A DNA stretch of 60,000 bases from contig NC_087064.1 of NCBI RefSeq assembly GCF_963678635.1, positions 80,763,526-80,823,525 of the forward strand. The letters are read 5' to 3'. The translations under genes and the position numbers were made by a program. The stretch comes from Symsagittifera roscoffensis. Taxonomy: Eukaryota; Xenacoelomorpha; Acoela; Convolutidae. Shown here piece by piece: positions 9,715-21,820 of this stretch (positions within the stretch are counted from its first letter, which is position 1; every line of letters starts with the position of its first letter). The notes beneath the pieces were generated by a model. That model searched no databases and was not told where the DNA came from. It was given only the letters and a program-made list of their open reading frames with translations.

Positions 9715-9799
9715 AGAACCGAACGACCTAAAAGAGGTCGACAAAGTTTTCGAAAGTTTTTTGAAAATCCCGCTCGGTAAAATCTTAGATCCGCCACTG
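9715..9799 (-). mobile_element. Fragment related to the hAT-type MITE
   Basis: On the minus strand this starts CAGTGGCGGATCTAAG and continues with TTTTCAAAAAACTTTCG and TTGTCGACC, following the left part of the element at 52943. The opposite end and a target-site duplication were not located. Confidence 0.55.
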
Positions 9800-12116
9800 A
9801 TCACTGATTCTATACATATATTCAATTAAAAAAGTGTGTGTACGTGAGACCAACCTTCTGGGGTAATAGCTTTTCCGCTGCTAAAACGGGCTGTCTATAG
9901 TTCATAATAAACCGAAATTGTCCCAAATTTGTGAGATGGGTATTTCTAACGATCGACAACGCTGGATTCAAAAAAAAACTATATTCTAGTAAAACGATAG
10001 TTGCTTGGAATCAAAGTCCGATGAACGGCAATCGTGGCCCAAATTTTCGAGAAATGAGGAAAAATTTAATGGATATTCGACAAAAAAAGTCCAAAAATCC
10101 ATCAGGTAAAATGCTTGGTATGGTCACAAAAAAAACAGTATCCGCAAGCTAGGCTGTTTTTAATAATAGCATGGTATAGATGAAAAAACGAAGCAGTCAT
10201 TTTTAAATGATACTATAAGAAATTAAATGAGCTAAGAAAAACCACTGAATGTTTGTTCAATTTTGAATAGTTTTTCAGAGCTAAAAGCCCTTGTTCTTGG
10301 GTGGTTTCTAATAAAAAAAACTCTTGATACATTGTTAAAATCCAGCGCTTACCCATATAAAATTAATTGCTTCTAAACGTGTTACACAATTGGAAGAAGC
10401 GCACACAGTTCGCAGCGATGCTCCATCTGCACCGACAATTGAAAAGTTTTCGAGATTTTCCATCGCTTAAACTCTGTTAAAAAGCATTCATGAGTTTGAA
10501 GTATGCTTAGCAGAAAAGAATATGTGACTTCAACCAAAAAAAGAATATGAGACTTCAAGCGCCTATACTTGGAGCAAAAGAGAAGAGAAGAATGACAATC
10601 AACAAATCTATCATATAAAAAACGATGACTACAAAAGTTGCAGAGTTTTATTGCAACACACATCTTCAATTTTTGTGTTCATCCGGTTTGTAGTCATCCT
10701 TACCATTGCCATGGCAATGATATGAAGAAATTTATATTAGTTTGAATTCACGATTAAATCAGATTTTGAGCATGTTATTTTCTTTTCAAAAATTAAGCTT
10801 TTGATATTACTAATACCTTTCAAATCTGATAGATGTCTGAGGCCAAACAAACCGAAAATTCATCGCATTTGGCTTTATACTAGTTTTATACACCAAAAAA
10901 TTTTGGAAGGTATTCAAAGAAACATCGACAAGATCATTGATTTCACGATTGAAAAAAAATCGTAGCGTCTTTTAAAACTGTTTTCGGATATTTTGGTTGT
11001 TTTAAATTCCACCGAGTTTCTACAACGCTCAAGCCAGGAAGAACACTTTAAAAACATTGCATGCATGTAACAACTACGGCAATCGGCTAAACACACGAGT
11101 GGGTTGTCGACTTCGTTCAAACTTTTGGATAATTTTTAGAGCGTTTGAACACAGTTCCAATTAAAATAACATCTAATATTTCTCAAAAATAAATCGAAGA
11201 AGCCTAAGCGCAATGACTTGCGATGTAAAACATAGATTTGAAACCAATTTACTTGAAAATATCAAATATTGATATATTTTTCATAAACCTGCCAAATTTG
11301 TAAAACTTGAAATCATTTTTTTCAATTTATTTTTGTGAAATTTGTTTTTTTTTAAAACTCAAATGCTTATATTTAACGCTTTGTAAATTGAATTTTTTTG
11401 TTATAAAATTTGCCGTTCGGAAACTTTCAAAAATTATCCTATTTCAGATATTTATAGTTTCAACCAGTTTGGGAACGATGTTTACTGAGACTTACGGAAA
11501 AACTGTATAAGGCACGCCATTTCGAACCGAAATATTCGAAACAAAAACAGTGAGTATTTTTGTCAAACTTAACATAATTAAACAAAAAAGTTTACTCTGG
11601 TTGGACGTTTTGTTTAGTAAACAAAATAAGGCTCATCAAATTCATTTATTAATGTTTTTATTTTTTATATAACTCACAAGGACAAAATCACAAGGACTGT
11701 CACAGTAAAGCCTTGTAATTCATAAATCTATACTATTAATGATTTATATGGTCATTATAGTAAATTTGCTTAGCAAAATCCGTTTTAATCCGTTATATGC
11801 TACTGGGAGAGTGTTTCACTTGTTCAAAAAATATATCTTGTTTGAGGAAAATTTAAGTTGAAACTCATGCCATCCTTCCCTGTTTAATTTTGCATCAATC
11901 TTCTCCAATTTCAACAAAAGAATTAATTTTCAAAACCCGTAATTTGATCAATTTTTGTCGAAACTACTTAAATTTAATTAACTTGAAAACCTTCTTTTAT
12001 TATTTGGTTCGAAACAACAAACTCCTGGTGGCATGTATGATTAGTTTTTATTTCAACAAAGTCATTTTTTTGACCAATTTTTAACATTTGGTTTATTCAA
12101 TCATATTATATTAGTG
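9800..12116. other. Gene-free AT-rich stretch
   Basis: Only short open frames without domains and scattered low-complexity tracts. No tRNA, exon or well-bounded repeat was recognised. Confidence 0.3.
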
Positions 12117-12248
12117 TCTCTGTTTTGAGCAATTTTTCGAAAAAAAAAGTATGAGCTCGACTGGAGAAAAAAAGCAGAAAATTAAATCTAATGTGAAACA
12201 AAAATTAATATAGAGAAAACAAAAACATTATTTCTGACTAAGCAATCT

Positions 12249-13520
12249 GGTGACTCAGCTGGAAAGGTAAGAAAAAATTTAAAACTAAACTCGGATTTTC
12301 ATTCTTGGTTGAAACTGCAAAACACAATCTACTACATTAACAGCACTTTTATGATAAAACTTCTAAATGAAGATCGCATGAACATTTATTCGATGAATTT
12401 TTTTTTCAAAATTTTTAATGGATGAACAAGAAAGTCAAACAAATGAAAAAATAAAATACAAGCTAAATGGTTAAAAAATTATTAGAAAACACATCAATCA
12501 CGACATAAAAATTGAATCCTGAACAAAAAATACAAAATAAAACTTTTATGTCCAAGCAATTTTGAATTTTTAGCAGTTAATAATTGCACCAATAAAAAAG
12601 CAATGAAATACTTCGATAACGTGGTGCAACAATCCTTTTATAAAAAAAACTATAAGTTTTAGGCCTGAACAGCTTAAGATTAAAAACCAAGAAAAAATTT
12701 GTCGCAACGAACAAAATAAATTAAAAATCAAAAACCATTTTTGTAAAACATATTATTCAAAATAATGTTAAATAATCTATCAGAAGCAAAAAATAGTTTT
12801 TTGAGGGTGTTCAAAGCTCTTGTCCACTTTCAACTGTGCTAGTTTTTTTTCATATGTAAAATTATACTGTTTCGGTTAGAACAAATTCATTTTTTGACAA
12901 ACTAAGGCCAGTTGGATTTTTCATTAATAATTTATTACTGAATTTGTTTTGTGCAGTTTTTTGAAAAAAAAAGTGTGAGCTCGATAGGTAAAAATGCAGA
13001 AAACATTTAAATCTAATGTGAAACAAAAATTTTTCTGCAGAAAACAAAAACATTTTTTCTGACTAAGCAATTTGGTGACTCAATTTGTCACCCGTACCAT
13101 TTCCCGCACCAGCAGAGTAGAATTTAACTTAAGTGATTTCGCAAAAATTTCCTAATTTATGAACACCGTATACTATGTGATGATTTTTGCGAACATATTT
13201 GGATTGCAAAACTATGACATTCAACGATTGTGTTTTGGCAAACGGAACCGCTTAACTCAGGTTTTTTATTGAGAATTTTTGGTGGAATGTAAAAACTTAC
13301 AGTTTTGTAAAGCAAAATATTGCAACATCAAAACTCATAATGACTTTTTTGTTTTTTAATGTTCGAATCGCCGAATATCAAAAACGCTTAGGTGTACCGT
13401 TAATTCATAAAATTTGAGCTCCAATGAAAATTGAGCTACCAATTTGTTCTAAATTGTGATAGAAAAAACCATGGAACGCTGAGGCGGGTAATTCTTAAAG
13501 ATTAAAGCCTCACATATGTT
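12249..13520 (+). repeat. 1.25-kb duplicated block, copy 1
   Basis: Direct-repeat partner of 14125-15400. The first about 600 bp match with only scattered differences, starting at CAGCTGGAAAGGTAAG. The second half (from about 13090) is clearly more diverged but still alignable through CATGGAAC and GCGGGTAATT. Both halves are non-coding. A 140-bp sub-block with AAATCTAATGTGAAACAAAAAT also occurs alone just upstream (12117-12255). Confidence 0.85.
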
Positions 13521-14124
13521 GCACAAAAGAATAGTTTATTCCTTTGAAGTATGCTTCTAGAGACAAAGGTCCGCAATCGAAAAAAAGATTAATCGTTTAT
13601 CAGGTTATGAAGCATTATAACTGAAAACCAGTCGCCAATTTTAAGTTTTTCACTATTTTTTCAAATTAACTTACTGTTTTTCTGAGAACATTGATTTAAT
13701 CATAGAGCTGCTTTATTTTAGCTGTTTGTGTCCAAATTCTCCAGAAATCCGACGGTATTTCATAAAATATACGCTTACATTTACAATCTTCACCGAGGCC
13801 ACATGGTGGAGGAATTGGTTAGAGGCTGTAAATTATAAAAATGAAAATTTGAAAAAGTTTCCGATAAAAGTTGCTACAATTGAAATACTCGAGTTTTCTC
13901 TCTGAATCGTTTCATTTCTTTAAACTGAATTTGTTAAATTGTCCTTGTTTTTTTGCTGTTACTGAAGCAACTCTTTGCAACTCTTTGTTTTAATTAATTA
14001 ACCTTCAATTATTTGATGGTTTTAATAGAACTATTTAGTTGATGTAAATGCTTTTTTATTACCTGAATTCTCAAAATTTTTGAACACTAATTTTATATAA
14101 AACAAGACGCAAGCTCAGGGCACG
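13521..14124. other. Spacer between the two duplicated blocks
   Basis: AT-rich, no gene or repeat recognised. Confidence 0.3.
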
Positions 14125-15400
14125 GATCAGCTGGAAAGGTAAGAAAAAATTTAAAACTAAACTCGGATTTTCATTCTTGGTTGAAACTGCAAAACACAAT
14201 CTACTACAATAACAGCACTTTTAAGATAAAACTTCTATATGAAGATCGCATGAACATTTATTCGATGAATTTTTTTTTCAAAATTTTTAATGGATGAATA
14301 AGAAATCAAACTGATGAAAAAATAAAATACAAGCTAAATGGTTAAAAAATTATTAGAAAACACATCAATCTCGACATAAAAATTGAATCCTGAACAAAAA
14401 ATACAAAATGAAACTTTTATGTCCAAGCAATTTTGATACAAAATTTTTAGCAGTTAATAATTGCACCAATAAAAAAGCAATGAAATACTTCGATAACGTG
14501 GTGCAACAATCCTTTTATGAAAAAAACTATAAGTTTTAGGCCTGAACGGCTTAAGATTAAAAGACAAGAAAAAGTTTGTCGCAACGAACAAAATAAATTA
14601 AAAATCAAAACCCATTTTTGTAAAACATACTATTCAAAATAATGTTAAATAATCTATCAGAAGCAAAAAATAGTTTTTTGAGGCTGTTCGAAAATCTTGT
14701 CCACTTTCAACTGTGCTAGTTTTTTTTCATATTTAAAATTATACTGTTTCGATTGAAACAAATTCATTTTTTGACAAATTAAGGACAGTTGGATTTTTCA
14801 TTAATGTTTTATTACTGAATATGTTTTGTGCAATTTTTTGAAAAAAAAGTGTGAGCTCGATAGGTAAAAAAGCAGGAAACAATTAAATCTAATGTGAAAC
14901 AAAAATTATTATACAGAAAACAAAAACAAAATTTATGACTAAGCAATTAGGTAACGCAATTTGTCACCCGTACCACTTCCCGCGCCAGCAGAGTAGAATT
15001 CAATTATAGTGATTTCGCAAAAATTTCTTTAATCATTAAAAGTGTATACCATGTGATGATGTTTGTGAAAATATTCGTGATGTATGAATATGGCATTCAA
15101 TGGCTATATATGGTCAAACCAAACCGTTTATACCAGTCTACAATTATCGAGAAAATTCAGCGGAATGTGAAGATTTACAATTTCTTAAATCAAAATATTG
15201 TAACTTCAAAACTCACAATGTTTTTTTTTTGTTTTTTAATGTTTGAATTGTCGAATATCAAAAATGTTAAGTTGTATCAAGCGTATATAAAAGGGAGCTC
15301 CAATAGAAATTGAGCTTACCATTTGTACTGAAGTTGTAGAATAACGCATGGAACTTTGATGCGGGTAATTTTTAGAGATTAAAGTGTCACTTATTACTTA
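14125..15400 (+). repeat. 1.25-kb duplicated block, copy 2
   Basis: Direct-repeat partner of 12249-13520, offset by about 1.88 kb. The open frame at 15053-15313 lies in the diverged half, has no counterpart frame in copy 1 and shows no domain, so it is not called a gene. Confidence 0.85.
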
Positions 15401-15641
15401 CAAATGAATAATTTTTGTTCAATCCAGTTCCGAACAATCTAATGCCAAAATAAACTACAAAATTGATGGTACAAAAAGACTCGGAAAAATCATCAATCTT
15501 AACGTTAAAAATATGAATCTCTAAAATAAATTAGCAACGTAATTTAAAACGCAATTTATGTCTAAGCAAGTTTTTAAAAAGTGTGCGCACTCTTAGCGAT
15601 GAATAATTAAACCAATATAAGAGCAATAACAAAAACTTCAA

Positions 15642-16170
15642 CAAGACTGCTCGTATGTGGGCAAAACCCTGAATGTTCCGACTGCCTTTTAAGGTTTATG
15701 GAGCAGCAATAACATAAAAAAATTAAATGTATAAAAAAAATGAAACATTTTTTTTTCTACAATTTGAGTTTTTTTATGAAGTCATCACCCCACATGCCAT
15801 ATAAAGTACAAAAGGGTAGATTTCGCTCCTTGTAACAAACCAATTATGGCAAATAAGCTTCTTTTAACCAATTTGGAACAATTTCTAAGACGGATTAAAT
15901 CTCCGCTTACGCGTTAATAGTGCGAAATATATCGCGCGTTAATTGTCCCAAATTGGCCAAAATGGCAATCTTTAAACCCCCATAACTTTACAAAAAATGA
16001 TCACAGATAAAACATTTTTCAAATTTAGGCTCAGGACAACTATAGCTTTCGAATGATGTTAAAAAAATTCCGCCAAAAATGGCTGGTTAAAAAGTCGAAA
16101 TTTGTCTGAAGAAAAAAAAACCCACCCCGAGCACAAATATTCCGTTACTTTCGTATCGAAAGTCGGAACA
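15642..16170 (-). mobile_element. Family-A Helentron-like element, near full length
   Basis: Read on the minus strand it starts at 16170 with GTTCCGACTTTCGATACGAAAG (subterminal repeat plus a 6-bp hairpin). It carries the paired TTAACGCG core. It ends at 15642 with GCAGTCGGAACATTCAGGG, a hairpin weakened by one change, ACGAGCAGTCTTG and then T. T precedes the 5' end and T follows the 3' end. It has no coding capacity. Confidence 0.8.
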
Positions 16171-16594
16171 ATAAATTGGCTCAGCATTGTTTTTTTTTTG
16201 CAAAATTCTGAAATTATTTAAATTCAGACTTAATTGGCTCAAATTTACAAGCAACGGGGAAATTTTTGTCGCAATAAACATTAAAAAGTGAAAATCAAAG
16301 ACCAAATTTTCATGGTAATGCTTTAAGCAAATAGAATCTCTTTAGCTGAATACTAAAGATCATTAATAAAATTAGCCAGTGTCCCAGGAGAATTTAAAAT
16401 CAAAGACTATAGTTTTAAGCCATGTAAATTATTATGAAAATTGAATGTGAATCATAGAAAGGTATACATAATGTGTTAAAAACTGACGTCCTAAAAGAGT
16501 TCTTGGAGCTGTTGTTCAATCCTTTTGATAGAAACAAAATTCTAAATCTACTTGAAACTTCAAATACTTTTTTCTTCACAAATTGTGGCATAAG

Positions 16595-17010
16595 CAAGAG
16601 TGTTCGTATAATAGGGCAAAGCCCTGATTTTGTTCCGTTTACCCCATATGTCATTCGAAATTATTGTGACCAAATGGTTAGCCTCAATTCCTTTTGGAAC
16701 GATCGTGCGCAATAATTCGCCACGTATAATGAAGTGGTGATATGTTGTTTGCTTTATATTATAACAATTTTCACAGCGCACATAAATACCAAGAGCCTAG
16801 AGCATAGTCAAATTGGTAATTTTTGAACCATCAGAAATTTAAAAAATATGAACAGAGAAGATAAGTTTTTTCAATTTTGAATTCAAGAAATCGGTAACTT
16901 CAATGAGGCATAAGTAGTTTTCGATGAAATTATCACTTCAAACGCCGAAATTAGACTGAAAAATAGTAAATTAACCCATCCTCAAATATTCCATCACTTT
17001 TTTAGAATTG
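16595..17010 (-). mobile_element. Degenerate family-A' element
   Basis: It contains the family-A terminal segment AGGGCAAAGCCCTGA and the A'-specific block ATAATTCGCCACG, then decays toward a 5' end near 17010. It is related to the tandem copies at 28837-31690. Confidence 0.55.
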
Positions 17011-17757
17011 AAATGAGCTATTCTTGGATTTAGGAAGCTTCGATTCAGTTTTTGCTTTACTTTACTCAATTGAAAAGCGACCATTTTTGAATTTAATTTG
17101 CTAACTTTTATATATATGTATATTTATATAATGTATATATAAATCTTTTTTAAAAAATTAACTCAAAACGGTATAGAAATTTGTTTTTTTTTTAAGTTAT
17201 ATTTTGGTTCCTTAATCGCGTAATCAACAACAGTTGACATTTTCAAACATATTGTACATCTAAACATCTTAAACAATTTTTTTCTGGTTTTTTATTTTTA
17301 ATGGTTTAACCAAGTTTCATTTTTTCCTATTTTTAATTCAGCTCTGTCAGATAATTCCTCAATTGGCCTAGACTCCACTGTCTGGTTTGATTTTGAGTTT
17401 ATTTTCTATATGACTGTTACCCTCTTTTAGTGAGCCTATAAAAAGTCAAATACGACAAAAACTCCAAATTTTTGAGCCAATTAATAACAATTCAAATGTA
17501 TTTTTTCTGATAAACCCAATCTCTTGTCTTCTGTAGATCATTATTGTTCTGGTCCAACTTTTCTGTTTCTCCGGCTAATTTAAATGAAGTATCAGTCGTT
17601 ACTTTGGCTCGACTGACCTCAATCTTGCAGCTATTTATTTAAAGTTCAAATTTTGATTTTTTATTGTTTTATCGTTAATTTGATTGCTTAGATTAGTACC
17701 GGAGGCCATATATTTGTTGTATAAGGTCTCCGGTAACTTAAACTGTTTAACCAATTT
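17011..17757. other. Gene-free AT-rich stretch
   Basis: No exon recognised. A TA-rich microsatellite-like patch lies at 17108-17145. Confidence 0.3.
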
Positions 17758-18344
17758 TCTTTGAAAATGGGTAGGAACTTTGTATTCAAGTGTGTTTTAG
17801 TTTTTTTTCGTTTTCCACGCAAATTCAGCAAACAATCATTGGACTGGGATTGATATATCATATTAAAGCCCTTTCAGTCGTGATTCGAACGACAATAAAA
17901 AATTTCGAAAAAAATTTCCCAGTGTTGAGATAAACTGGTTTGAATTTGTTGATTTTTCGTCTAATTTTTAGATAATGAGCAGGCTTACATTCGCTTATTG
18001 ATGTAAGCCTTGATTTAAGCCTTGAAACTTTAGTTTTACTCAAATGAAGTTAGCCTTTGGAGTTTTTAGCTTCAACCTAGGATTCAAAAACTTCAAAAAC
18101 TGGAAAAATTTTGAAAAATTAAAAGAAAAATTTTTTTTTTCGTTTTTTTCTTCAAAACATGTTTTCCAATTTGCATATTTTACAATGACTGATGAAAATG
18201 CCTAAGCTCTACTTTTTCGCTCAGATTCCTTTATCACACCAAGCCGAAAAAACGACACTAATTTGAAAAAATTATTTTTTTTTGTAATTTTTTTAAGACT
18301 GGTCGGAACATTTGTGATACTTGCACAGTAACCAGCTATCCTTG
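17758..18344 (+). mobile_element. Family-B Helentron-like element
   Basis: The 5' region has GAAAATGGGTAGGAACTTTG and the AGTCGTGATTCGAA block. The 3' end reads GGTCGGAACATT, a TGTG...GCACA hairpin with one mismatch, GTAACCAGCTATCCTTG and then C. The interior is unrelated to family A. It lies just downstream of the channel gene's last exon. Confidence 0.7.
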
Positions 18345-18497
18345 CTACATTTTCGGATGAGTTAGCTTTTCGGAAGGAAAATTACATATGTCCTTCTCTT
18401 GTTCTTAAAAACAATTTTAAAAAACTTAAGAAAAGGTATTTAGACATTTCTTCAAAATTGCCTTGGCAAAATAGCTGATCAGAACTAGTCTCGGATC

Positions 18498-18563
18498 TAC
18501 TAAACAATCTCCCGCTTTCAAGAAAGGGGGGGGGGGGGAGATCGTTGAGTAGATTACTTGCAG
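18498..18563. repeat. Hairpin with about 19-bp arms around a poly-G tract
   Basis: ATCTACTAAACAATCTCCC at 18498 pairs with GGGGAGATCGTTGAGTAGAT near 18536-18561, with two or three mismatches. A run of 13 G lies in the right arm. Related GGGGGAGA(G/T)ATTGTTAAGT sequence occurs at 44065-44090. Confidence 0.6.
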
Positions 18564-18635
18564 CGATTTTTCGACCAATCAGAATGCGGCAAAATTTGAA
18601 TTTACATAGAACGCTATAAGAGCGATTTTACTGTT

Positions 18636-18641
18636 TTTATT
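18636..18641 (-). promoter_or_regulatory. Possible polyadenylation signal of the channel gene
   Basis: AATAAA on the minus strand, about 390 bp after the stop codon at 19028. It is the first exact match I found downstream of the stop. Its use is unproven. Confidence 0.3.
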
Positions 18642-19027
18642 TACAGGTATGGAGATTCTTTAATAGATACAATGGGGGGATGGTCGATTTTCGATTTTGT
18701 GTTGTTGTCTCAAGAGTAGGTTACCAATTGCGAATTTTTTAGCCGAACATCTCGGCTCAGCATATTATATCCAGACGGTTCTGCTCAAAAATCAAACTAA
18801 AAAAGAACTGAGGAATATTGTTTTACGGAATTTCTAACTAAATCTCATCAGTTCATCTATTGTACTTCATTATCTTCATGATTTTATACAAAAGTATGCA
18901 ATATGTGCAGCAAAAAACTACTAGTTTTCAATCAACTCAGAACTTTCATCACTTCTTCAGTTTTCATTTCAATTCAACTCAGAACTTTTTGTTCATTCGC
19001 AGATGCAGCGGCGGAGCTAAAAGTGGG

Positions 19028-19522
19028 CTAATTTGGACCTTCTAGAGATGTGAAGAAAGACGACAACTGGTATGACTCATTGGTCCAAATCATTCCCACT
19101 AGAGTCGACCAATAAACTACATTAAATAGAAGGAATAGAGCTGGGAAAAGTACACGCGCGATGTTATTAATTACGTTCAAAGAATGAATTTTCCGTTTCT
19201 CCTCATTCGGATTACTGACACAGTCGGCTTCTAGAACGAAACTTTCTTCTTCGTGAACTGTGAACAGATTGTCACCTTCGAAGGAACTGAAATTTGAAAA
19301 ATTCCCGTTTTCTTGATTTCCGATCTCTTTATTTTTACATGCTGCTTGCCGTTCGTCTAAGATGGAGTGTTGTACGCTCTCTGACTGACGGCGGCGGTTC
19401 GAATCCCTGTCGGACTCGCCAACAGCGTGGTAGCCATTGCATTGCTTGTACTGCTTGTGGGCCGAAGTGTACCTGCCGTTAACTTTGGAGCGGTTCTTCA
19501 TCTCAAATGAACTTTGTCGTGG
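19028..19522 (-). CDS. Cys-loop anion channel, last exon (end of M3-M4 loop, M4)
   Basis: The acceptor TGTGTTTCAG|CCA at 19523/19522 gives phase 0, matching the upstream exon. The exon encodes 164 residues and a stop. Residues 1-116 are a polar, charged cytoplasmic loop, Ser- and Glu-rich, typical of the variable loop where receptors are phosphorylated and anchored. Residues about 117-142 (Val-Ile-Asn-Asn-Ile-Ala-Arg through Trp-Ser-Thr-Leu-Val) are M4, with the Ala-Arg-x-Leu-Phe-Pro motif common in anion-type subunits. A tail of about 22 residues follows M4, longer than usual, with an Asn-Glu-Ser site that would be extracellular. Confidence 0.9.
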   Translation of the reverse strand, partial: PRQSSFEMKNRSKVNGRYTSAHKQYKQCNGYHAVGESDRDSNRRRQSESVQHSILDERQAACKNKEIGNQENGNFSNFSSFEGDNLFTVHEEESFVLEADCVSNPNEEKRKIHSLNVINNIARVLFPALFLLFNVVYWSTLVGMIWTNESYQLSSFFTSLEGPN

Positions 19523-20872
19523 CTGAAACACAGATCAATTTGATTTATTAGGAACACAGAAGGCCAAACAAATACCAAAGGACGCACAAAAATAATCAGT
19601 GTCTCTTCTCTGTCTTGTTGAGGAAGCTGATACTAATAAAATCTAGTCTTATTCCCAATTGTAGTTCGCGTTTTCTTCTCATTAGTATCAAATTAGTTCT
19701 TCTGTTTTAAGTTGAATCGGTTGATCGAACTTGCTTTTGTTTGCAACTCTCCGTGAATTGGTAATTGTAAAACCGGAAAATGTATTTAGTGCACATATGG
19801 TTATAACAATGTTTTGCATTTTATTCTTACGCCTTAAATCATTAAAATATGCTTTTCAGAGGTTTATAATGAATCAGTGTTTGCTAGCTCTATCACGTAA
19901 ACCGCTTTTGGAGCGGCAATGTAGAAGCAAGTTGAAGAATTAATCATCTTCTCCAGTTAAGTGAAGTAGAAATTTGAAAATCAAATTAAGTTTCAAATGG
20001 TCCTTTTTAATTTACCGATCAAATTGGACTCTTTTAGTAACTAAGATCGTACTTTCAGGGATCATTTCTTGAGTGCGTATCTTGGCCTCTCGAGGCAACC
20101 TTGACGACCTTCGTCAGTCCGATGATGACAGGTGGCGTCTCTCCACAGCATGAGAGTGCAGTCGAAGTACTGACTTCGGTTGTGTCGATGATTGCTTGCC
20201 CTTCTGGGAAACGGAGAGTTCGCTATCTGAGGGCTAACTTTCAACCGAACTTTCCACTAATTGTGTATGTATTAAGTATTGTCACACAAATACTGATGTA
20301 ATCAGCTTCAATCTTGTAATACTACAAAAATGTATTGTGAATAATCACGAACACTCACCTTTAATTATATATCCTTCCATTAAGAGAACGATAACCGTGG
20401 ACATTTAACCGTAATGCGACTACTCGCAATATACTCATCGCTGCAGTCGCGCCAACGCGTTGCGAGCTTGCCAACAGAGGGTATCGGACTTTTATACGAA
20501 ATTCATAGCTGATTATCGCCGCCAAGCGGCGGCGACTCGCGCCCAACAGCATCCTTAAGCCCAAAATTCGTAACTTATCAATTAATTTTCAATCTTTGCG
20601 AGCTGTCGTTTTCCTTAAATTTTACAAGTTGTTTTTTTTTATTGCGAGTTGTCGCAGTACATGTAGCATGCTGTTTTTTCTCGTTTCTCACTTCGAAGAA
20701 AATTTTAAATGTGGCGCTTTTCGCCTCTAAAATTTAGTGGCAAATTTTGCCCCAAGTTCATTAAGGGACTTAGTGATTGCAATATTTGGGGCGAAATGTG
20801 CGTATACCGTAAATTATGGCTGATTTTATGGCAGAAAAAATTTGTAGCCTCGTGCTTTCACACGCAACTTAC
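19523..20872 (-). other. Intron between M3 exon and M4 exon
   Basis: 1,350 bp, GTAAGT donor and TTTCAG acceptor. It contains two patches richer in GC than the rest (20060-20250 and 20380-20560), which are discussed as findings. No exon is called within it. Confidence 0.85.
20516..20535. repeat. GC-rich hairpin TCGCCGCC-AAGC-GGCGGCGA
   Basis: Perfect 8-bp stem with a 4-nt loop inside the last intron. The surrounding 180 bp is unusually GC-rich for this locus. Confidence 0.7.
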
Positions 20873-21246
20873 TCTGATCGGGTTATTCTTAATTCTCCTT
20901 CTGTGCAAATTGGTAGTGTTGCTGGAATGTGAGAAAGACGACAGATCCTTGCTACTAATATTTGTCGTCGAATTAAGTTGTCTTCTAGGGTGATTGGCGT
21001 TCTGATTGACCAGTAAGATGCAATTGTTGCTGTCGCTTGTCCTCTGAGCTCCCGACGACGGACTCGTTGAGCCGGAGGCGCGTAGCGTGAGTGACATGTC
21101 GTCTAGGTGTCTGTGAGTCGTGAAATCCGATAGTGCGAATTCTATCATGGCGAATATGACGAATACGAAGCACACCCAGAGATAGATGTCGATTGCAGTC
21201 ACTTTGTTGTTCACGTGTTTCTCGTTATGAGCTGTGCTTTGAGTAG
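20873..21246 (-). CDS. Cys-loop anion channel, exon with end of M2, M3 and start of cytoplasmic loop
   Basis: The acceptor TTTCGTTTCAG|C at 21247/21246 completes the split codon left by the upstream exon (G|CT, Ala). The exon holds 374 bp and ends AGA|GTAAGT at 20873/20872. Ala-Thr-Gln-Ser-Thr continues M2. Residues about 16-42 (Lys-Val-Thr-Ala-Ile-Asp-Ile-Tyr-Leu onward) are M3, close to the common Lys-Ala-Ile-Asp-x-Tyr-Leu form. The normal M2-M3 linker Leu-Pro-x-Val-Ser-Tyr is absent; the linker here is hydrophilic (His-Asn-Glu-Lys-His-Val-Asn-Asn). After M3 the loop is Ser/Asn/Arg-rich. Residue numbers count within this exon. Confidence 0.92.
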
Positions 21247-21820
21247 CTGAAACGAAAAAAGGCGGTTGCTTTGAAAGATAAAACAGAAAAGCGACCCAAA
21301 ATGTAGACAAATTGTCATCGGATCAAGTCAAATGAACTGTCGTCTTCATTTTATGTGTGGTACGGCTGTGAACTGCTCTGAAACGCTTAATTTTTCTTTA
21401 TGACAGGAACATTCGCAATAAGACTCGATTTGAAACTTTTTTGACGAGACGGATCAAAACCAAATGTTAACAGGTTTCTTTTTAGTTTGTAGCATGCTTG
21501 TCGCCCTTTTAACGAGCTCATACGGCCGGAGGAGCTCGAATTTCCTTGGTAAGCTAAAATGGAGTTTCTATTCTTGGTCGTACTATTGTGGTATCCGTAA
21601 AAGATCAACCGTACAAACCATTTTTATTCGCGCGTTTGTATTATGAAATGCATATTTTATACAGAATTTTTTTTCAAAATTAATCCATGCTTGGGGAGGG
21701 CATTCTACGGTAGGTCACTTAGGAGGGGAGGGGGGGGGATCGTACGGTTGATCCTCCGTAAGTAATTAACCCTTATAATCATTGAAAACCAGCAATTAAT
21801 TATGCGCAAATCTTGAACCC

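Noticed and set aside
19375-19440. GGTTCGAATCC, an exact Pol III box B, with a tRNA-like 3' end
   Set aside because: It lies inside the last coding exon of the channel on the opposite strand. No pairing T-stem or acceptor stem could be drawn, so it is a chance match.
20101-20301. Plus-strand 66-codon frame in the last intron
   Set aside because: No domain, no splice context and antisense to the channel gene. The openness comes from the GC-rich patch.
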